Source: Solea solea | Taxonomy: Eukaryota > Chordata > Actinopteri > Pleuronectiformes > Soleidae | Direction: 5' to 3' | Assembly: GCF_958295425.1 (NCBI RefSeq) | Contig: NC_081138.1 | Coordinates: 25,069,733-25,133,732 of the forward strand | DNA length: 64,000 nucleotides | Shown here: piece after piece, positions 62,950-64,000 of the stretch | How positions within the stretch are numbered: the first letter of the stretch is position 1 | How the letters are laid out: each line of letters begins with the position of its first letter | Notes under the pieces: model-generated | Database searches by the model: none | What the model saw: the letters and a program-made list of their open reading frames with translations, nothing else | Told to the model about the DNA's origin: nothing | Program-made: the position numbers and the translations under genes

Positions 62950-64000
62950 ATCTAAGACTAAGTGCTATAAAAACAGCATTGTTCCTGTTGCAATTTTTTT
63001 TTACCTTATCTTATTTATTGGATGGCTGACTCTTTTTTAATTCTATTTTATTCCTTATGAATACTTATCTATGTCCACGTGTGTAATATGGATGCCTTCC
63101 TTCTTTGTACCGCAAAACAAATCTACCTAAATGAAGTCCCGTGACCTGACCTGCCTCAGAAAAAAACAAAAGTAGAAAAGCACTACACAGACCATTTACA
63201 TTTACATTTGTGAGCCTGTTGGACATATGCAGAACCCTTAAGAAGTCTTAACTTGATAACCTGCAAAACATGATGGATCGCTAAATTGATCTTCATCCGT
63301 CAGTGTAATATTACTGAAACTTTATTCCAGCGAGTTGAGCAAGAATTTATTTATGTAAGAACAAAACAAGTCCAATCACAGCCATGCGTGCTGATAACTG
63401 AATAACCAAAGCAAAGAACCAAAGTTCAGTGATACTGCAATATTGATTATTTCATCGTGCGAGATTGGTTATATTGTTTCGTCACACTCTTCTTCATTTG
63501 TATGTGTGAAGGTCTGCCCACCCGGCAGACTCCATGGAAAACCCTCTTTGCGCCTGTGGACGTGAGTTTCCACGGCCCAAGGAATCTTTTCCTTCTTAAT
63601 GTTCCTTCAATTTCCCATAATTCCTCTTAGTTATTTAGCCTGTGGGTGATGTGCTCAGTTAACCATGGCTGAGGCTAAGTGTCAATCAGACTTTATCAAG
63701 GGCAGAGTTGCAGACACAAAAACAGTATTTCTCTTTGCTGCCTTATCGACAATGTTAGAGAGCCACAGTGACTCCATAGTGACCTATGGACATTCTGCAT
63801 TTTATTCATCCATACACCGTCATTGCCCTGTGGATACATTGGACTATTTTTTACTACCATGACAACTGTTGCACATAAATATTGCTCTTTTGTACATATG
63901 AGTACTCTTATCTTATCTACATGTGAGGGAACACTTGTGTTACAATGTGCGTTAAATACAGTAGCTCTAAATACTGAGAGGCGAGACGTTTTTGAGAATC
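62950..64000. other. intergenic with possible LINE-tail relics
   Basis: 62990-63150 (TTATTTATTGGATGGC, TTTTATTCCTTATGAATAC, TGTACCGCAAAACAAAT) and 63765-63915 (GACTATTTTTTACTACC, ACTCTTATCTTATCT) look like the 3' ends of fish retroposons. 63490-63640 is unique and could hold a regulatory element. Low certainty. Confidence 0.3.

Overview
The window is vertebrate nuclear DNA, most likely from a ray-finned (teleost) fish. It has long non-coding stretches, many CA/TG, TTTC and TCTCC microsatellites, and dispersed repeats of teleost type: tRNA-derived SINE copies, a small hAT-type element, and a CATCC-headed repeat. I see no bacterial or viral gene organisation, CRISPR array, structural RNA gene or multi-gene system.

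Only one protein-coding gene can be supported. It is the large-Maf bZIP transcription factor maf (c-Maf) on the minus strand, with its ATG at 49478-49476 and its stop at 48509-48507 (323 codons, one exon). The TGA stop is built into a good splice donor (GTGAGT), so the two-isoform arrangement known from mammalian c-MAF looks preserved. A TATAAAA at 50137-50143, a CRE/C-MARE-like CTGACGTCAG at 49941-49950 and a 17-bp palindrome at 50073-50089 mark a plausible promoter and 5' leader. The 3' UTR probably runs leftward to AATAAA signals near 46.7 or 46.5 kb.

The other 60 kb or so looks like the gene desert that flanks maf in vertebrates. Left flank (1-46 kb, downstream of maf): unique sequence with several AT-rich blocks full of TAAT and AP-1/Maf cores that resemble conserved regulatory elements (about 3.8-4.5, 10.5-10.9, 14.85-15.1, 19.3-19.45, 26.9-27.1 and 44.4-44.7 kb). 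These are interspersed with microsatellites, a complete 366-bp hAT-type MITE with 8-bp target duplication (22816-23197), SINE and other repeat relics (17.4-17.9, 21.4, 22.4, 25.5, 35.0-35.7 kb), a perfect 21-bp inverted repeat (36394-36447), a purine-rich tract (36608-36900) and a 96-bp TTTC array. Right flank (50-64 kb, upstream of maf): similar unique sequence with enhancer-like blocks at 54.46-54.64 and 56.64-57.33 kb and SINE copies at 55.9, 61.9 and 62.6 kb.

Calls of family identity rest on recognising sequences by eye. Calls of regulatory function in non-coding blocks are inference from composition and motifs, since no alignment could be run.
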